Source: Tillus elongatus (Eukaryota; Arthropoda; Insecta; Coleoptera; Cleridae). From it: a stretch of DNA of 64,000 bases. Position 1 is the first letter of the stretch; each line of letters begins with the position of its first letter. This document shows, one piece after another, positions 60,923-64,000 of the stretch. Both the position numbers and the translations under genes were made by a program. Where the stretch lies: NCBI GenBank assembly GCA_964006375.1, contig OZ023265.1, positions 8,061,660 to 8,125,659 of the forward strand, in the 5' to 3' direction. The notes under the pieces are model-generated. The model saw only the letters and a program-made list of their open reading frames with translations. It did not search any database and had not been told where the DNA came from.

Positions 60923-61235
60923 CATTGATTGTTGTTGCCCTTACTTGGTGAAACTTGTCCATACTATATACAGACGTGGAGACTACTTCTCTGGCTTCAT
61001 AACATAGCAACAGATGTTTATTTGTAGTTGTCATGATTTCGTACTAATTCAATTTTAATCTGTCTGAAAATGCTGTCAAGCAGCGAAACTATAGTCACAG
61101 AAGAATTGAAGAACATCCCAGAACATCCAGAATTCAAAGGGCCACTTGCTCCAGTTAGCTCACGCGCTGGCTACGTCCTTCACCTACAAAAACCAACAGT
61201 GAAGCCAGAGAAGTAGTCTCCACGTCTGTATATAG
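60923..61235 (+). mobile_element. family C ribozyme element, copy 1, 11-bp TSD
   Basis: TSD TATGGTACATT at 60912-60922 and 61236-61246. Inverted ends: GGAGACTACTTCTCTGGCTT near 60983 and its exact inverse near 61203-61222. Contains a hammerhead-like motif at 61059-61101. No coding. By TSD size and ribozyme it is grouped with Penelope-like/retrozyme elements (inference). Confidence 0.75.
61059..61101 (+). ncRNA. hammerhead-like motif, family C
   Basis: Stem I TCTGT/ACAGA (61059-61063 and 61097-61101), core CTGAAAA (G8 changed to A), one unpaired T, stem II GCTG/CAGC with loop TCAAG, GAAA box at 61085-61088, stem III palindrome ACTATAGT, predicted cleavage after GTC at 61096. The G8 change predicts loss of activity. 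Confidence 0.7.
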
Positions 61236-61318
61236 TATGGTACATTGTTTCTACTATATAGGTTATACTGGTAACCAAATGTGGTCCATGCTTTCTTTAA
61301 AAAAACACATATTTGCTA

Positions 61319-61541
61319 CTACATACAAACTTGGAGACTACTTCTCTGGCTTCACTGTTGGGTTAGATGTTCTCGGATGTTGTTCAACGTTTTTGTAACT
61401 AGTTTCGCAGCGAAACTGGTCACAAAAACGTTGAACAACATCCGAAAACATCTAACCCAACAGTGAAGCCAGAGAAGTAGTCTCCAAGTCTGTATGTAGT
61501 ATGGACCAGTTTCACCAAGTAAGGGGAACAACAATTAATGA
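61319..61541. mobile_element. family C, inverted pair, 12-bp TSD
   Basis: TSD ACATATTTGCTA at 61307-61318 and 61542-61553. The insert is a near-perfect palindrome centred near 61407 (AGTTTCGCAGCGAAACT), each arm being family C sequence that starts within hammerhead stem II and runs outwards. Overlapping 60-codon frames on both strands are palindrome artefacts. Confidence 0.8.
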
Positions 61542-61639
61542 ACATATTTGCTATTTAAAAGGTTTTTATGAACATGCATTACTATAACGCACTTGACTTT
61601 TTTCTAAATTTGATACATTTTTACTGAGCGAAGATTGGC

Positions 61640-61715
61640 GCTTGTGATGAGCACTGATAAGTACACTGTGGAGAAGCCAGTTCACCACAACACATGTTAT
61701 CCTAAAATATTTTTT
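61640..61715 (-). mobile_element. family A 3' end fragment
   Basis: TGTGATGAGCACTGATAAGT then ACACTGTGGAGAAGCC and CACCACAACACATG are family A 3' sequence in reverse. No ribozyme retained. Confidence 0.7.
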
Positions 61716-62062
61716 TTCCTAATCTAACACAGGAATCGCAAGTAAATGTTAGAATGTATAAACTTTGTTCTCCAGAAATGTTATGAGGTGTTACATTTTA
61801 ATTAACACTGGCTCAGTACTACATTATTTTGTAGTGTGCTAATCTACAAAGCAAGTCACTAAGTGAGTGGTGAGCGTGTCACCACCTAGTTGCGGAACCA
61901 AGTAGTATGTTGTCACGCCAGCTCCAAATAACACAAAGTACTAAAAAAATAGAGACTGTATACAACTAACCAACAATTTAGAAAATTGTCAGCCCTGGCC
62001 CATTTCTACCCCAATATAGGGACAAAGTATGTAAGGCTAGATGCATTTTCGCAACAATTAGA

Positions 62063-62105
62063 ACCGTAGACCGGTTTCGCTCTCATTAGAGCTCTTCAGT
62101 ACGGC
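62063..62105 (-). ncRNA. hammerhead ribozyme, family B, minus strand
   Basis: All core positions canonical. Stem I GCCGTA (62105-62100) with TACGGT (62068-62063), five Watson-Crick pairs and one G-T. CTGAAGA at 62099-62093, stem II GCTCT-AATG-AGAGC, GAAA at 62078-62075, self-complementary stem III ACCGGT with no loop, cleavage expected after GTC, between 62069 and 62068. The looped-out-free stem III suggests activity as a dimer, as reported for Penelope-like ribozymes. Confidence 0.9.
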
Positions 62106-62426
62106 ATACTAATTGTAGCAAAAATGCACCAAAAGTAATACGACTATAGTATAGCCAGCCTTAAATCACTAAGTGAGTGGTGGACGTGCCTTACATACTT
62201 TGTCCCTATATTGGGTTAGAAATGGACCAGGGCTGACAATTTTCTAAATTGTTAGTTGTATACAGTCTCTATTTTTTTTAACACTTTGTGTTATTTGGAG
62301 CTGCCGTGACAACATACTACTTGGTTCCGCAACTAAGTGGTGACACGCTCACCACTCACTTAGTGATTTAAGTCTGGCTGTACTATAGCCGTATTATTTT
62401 TGGTGCATTTTTGCTACAATTAGTAT

Positions 62427-62469
62427 GCCGTACTGAAGAGCTCTAATGAGAGCGAAACCGGTCTACGGT
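62427..62469 (+). ncRNA. hammerhead ribozyme, family B, plus strand
   Basis: Identical 43-nt motif on the opposite strand: GCCGTA 62427-62432, CTGAAGA 62433-62439, GCTCT 62440-62444, loop AATG, AGAGC 62449-62453, GAAA 62454-62457, stem III through GGT ending 62462, cleavage expected after C62463, TACGGT 62464-62469. Confidence 0.9.
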
Positions 62470-62511
62470 TCTAATGGTTGCGAAAATGCATCTAGCCTTA
62501 CAAAGCAAGTC

Positions 62512-62648
62512 TTATTTTTAGTGAATTTTCTTGAAAAAATCACTAATGAGAAGATCAAGACTTTTGAATTTTGAAAAAAAAATTCTTCAAATGAGAGCTA
62601 ACTAGGCTCCCTAGAACTGGGGTCAGTTCCGATTTTTATATGTTTATA
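62512..62648 (+). mobile_element. family H 5' module, ends at a transposon terminus
   Basis: TTTTTAGTGAATTTTCTTGA, AAATGAGAGCTAACTAGGCT, TTTTTATATGTTTATAT. At the place of (TA)n a new element starts. Confidence 0.8.
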
Positions 62649-63120
62649 TGCAGTGTGTCCCAAACTGGATGAAAATGTATTGCTATCTACGTTATTATTA
62701 GAGACAGGAAGACGGTTAAATCAGCAATGTTTTGTAGAGTATCATGATCGTTCCAAATATGACTTGTATTTTGCCCTGCTTCTTTTCGTTTTCGAGTTAT
62801 TTTGAAAAAAACAAAATTTATCGACTTATTTTTCCTTCAATATCTAAGTAGGCGTTGATCTGACATGTCTAAGACTTGCACATTATCAGGACACTTTTTA
62901 CAGAGTAATCTTTTTGTGCCATTCTCAACTTTGGATTGTCATTTGTTTTTGAGCTACAGGTATCAACGTTTGTTGTCGGCAACCATATTGGATTTTTTGC
63001 TCATGTGATAGCCTGTTAAAAGAGCTTTCCAATGATGTACAACATGCTTGAGAAATCGTGTAATTGCACTGACAATTTTGAGAAAAACCGTTTTGAAGAT
63101 AGTAGGCTATTAAATCCATT
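62649..63120 (+). mobile_element. mariner-like terminal region (tentative)
   Basis: Starts GCAGTGTGTCCCAAACTGG directly after TATA, in the style of DDE/mariner termini. No transposase sequence and no right end seen. Confidence 0.45.

Positions 63121-64000
<880 letters not shown>

Larger units (their letters stand above)
60735..61600. mobile_element. H-terminal foldback with two nested inserts
   Basis: Left terminus CGGGATGTAACAAGTACG near 60748, right terminus CTATAACGCACTTGAC near 61575. Interior matches 14915-15227 once the insertions at 60923-61235 and 61319-61541 are removed. Confidence 0.8.
61858..62498. mobile_element. family B ribozyme element, inverted pair, 13-bp TSD
   Basis: TSD TACAAAGCAAGTC at 61845-61857 and 62499-62511, exact. 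The left arm reads family B in reverse (AACAATTTAGAAAATTGTCAG, TAGGGACAAAGTATGTAAGG, ribozyme at 62063-62105); the right arm reads it forward (CCTTACATACTTTGTCCC, TTGGTTCCGCAACTAAGTGG, ribozyme at 62427-62469). The 641-bp insert is little more than the two arms, with no coding frame. An intact insertion that could be mobilised only in trans. Confidence 0.88.

Noticed and set aside
61281..61534. A pair of almost identical 60-codon frames on opposite strands
   Set aside because: Produced by the family C palindrome centred near 61407; no coding meaning.

Overview
This window looks like repeat-rich intergenic or heterochromatic DNA from an arthropod, most likely an insect. The basis is AT-rich sequence, piggyBac, DD41D mariner, Ty3 and several LINE families of insect type, insect-telomere-like CCTAA units at one LINE 3' end, and no prokaryotic gene organisation. 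I recognise no host protein-coding gene. Nearly every long open frame is a transposon remnant, a frame running through a (TA)n array, or an artefact of a long palindrome.

Layout. 0-4 kb: LINE ends and one LINE with an uninterrupted 651-codon reverse-transcriptase frame. 4-8 kb: no recognisable coding. 8-15.5 kb: LINE 3' ends and a dense block of a non-coding repeat, called family H here. H has a 5' hairpin module, a (TA)n array, a core of about 650 bp and a hairpin 3' end, and resembles a non-autonomous Helentron. 16.2-21.3 kb: a decayed piggyBac copy whose 3' flank is split by a 2.7-kb LTR retrotransposon with two LTRs, PBS, PPT, 4-bp TSD, gag and protease but no reverse transcriptase or integrase. 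22.4-24.6 kb: an R1/Jockey-type LINE and a tRNA-derived SINE. 25-35.5 kb: H elements, Penelope-like insertions, a piggyBac fragment, a 1.06-kb palindrome and a GTCY-microsatellite repeat. 35.8-38.6 kb: a DD41D mariner with very long TIRs. 39-46.4 kb: more H, (TA)n, palindromes and Penelope-like pieces. 46.5-52.1 kb: two copies of one CR1/Jockey-like LINE and a SINE with a perfect TSD. 52.1-59.2 kb: two copies of a second DD41D mariner in opposite orientation, one lodged inside the (TA)n array of an H element. 59.9-62.5 kb: a 5S rRNA-derived sequence and a cluster of small elements carrying hammerhead ribozyme motifs.

The most interesting signal is a set of three sequence-unrelated short element families (A, B, C). 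They insert with 11-13 bp target duplications, are often arranged as inverted pairs, and carry hammerhead motifs with self-complementary stem III. Two copies of the family B ribozyme (62063-62105 and 62427-62469) are canonical at every core position. This matches what is known of Penelope-like elements and retrozymes, but no protein-coding partner is present here. A second theme is that the (TA)n arrays of family H act as landing sites for mariner-type transposons.
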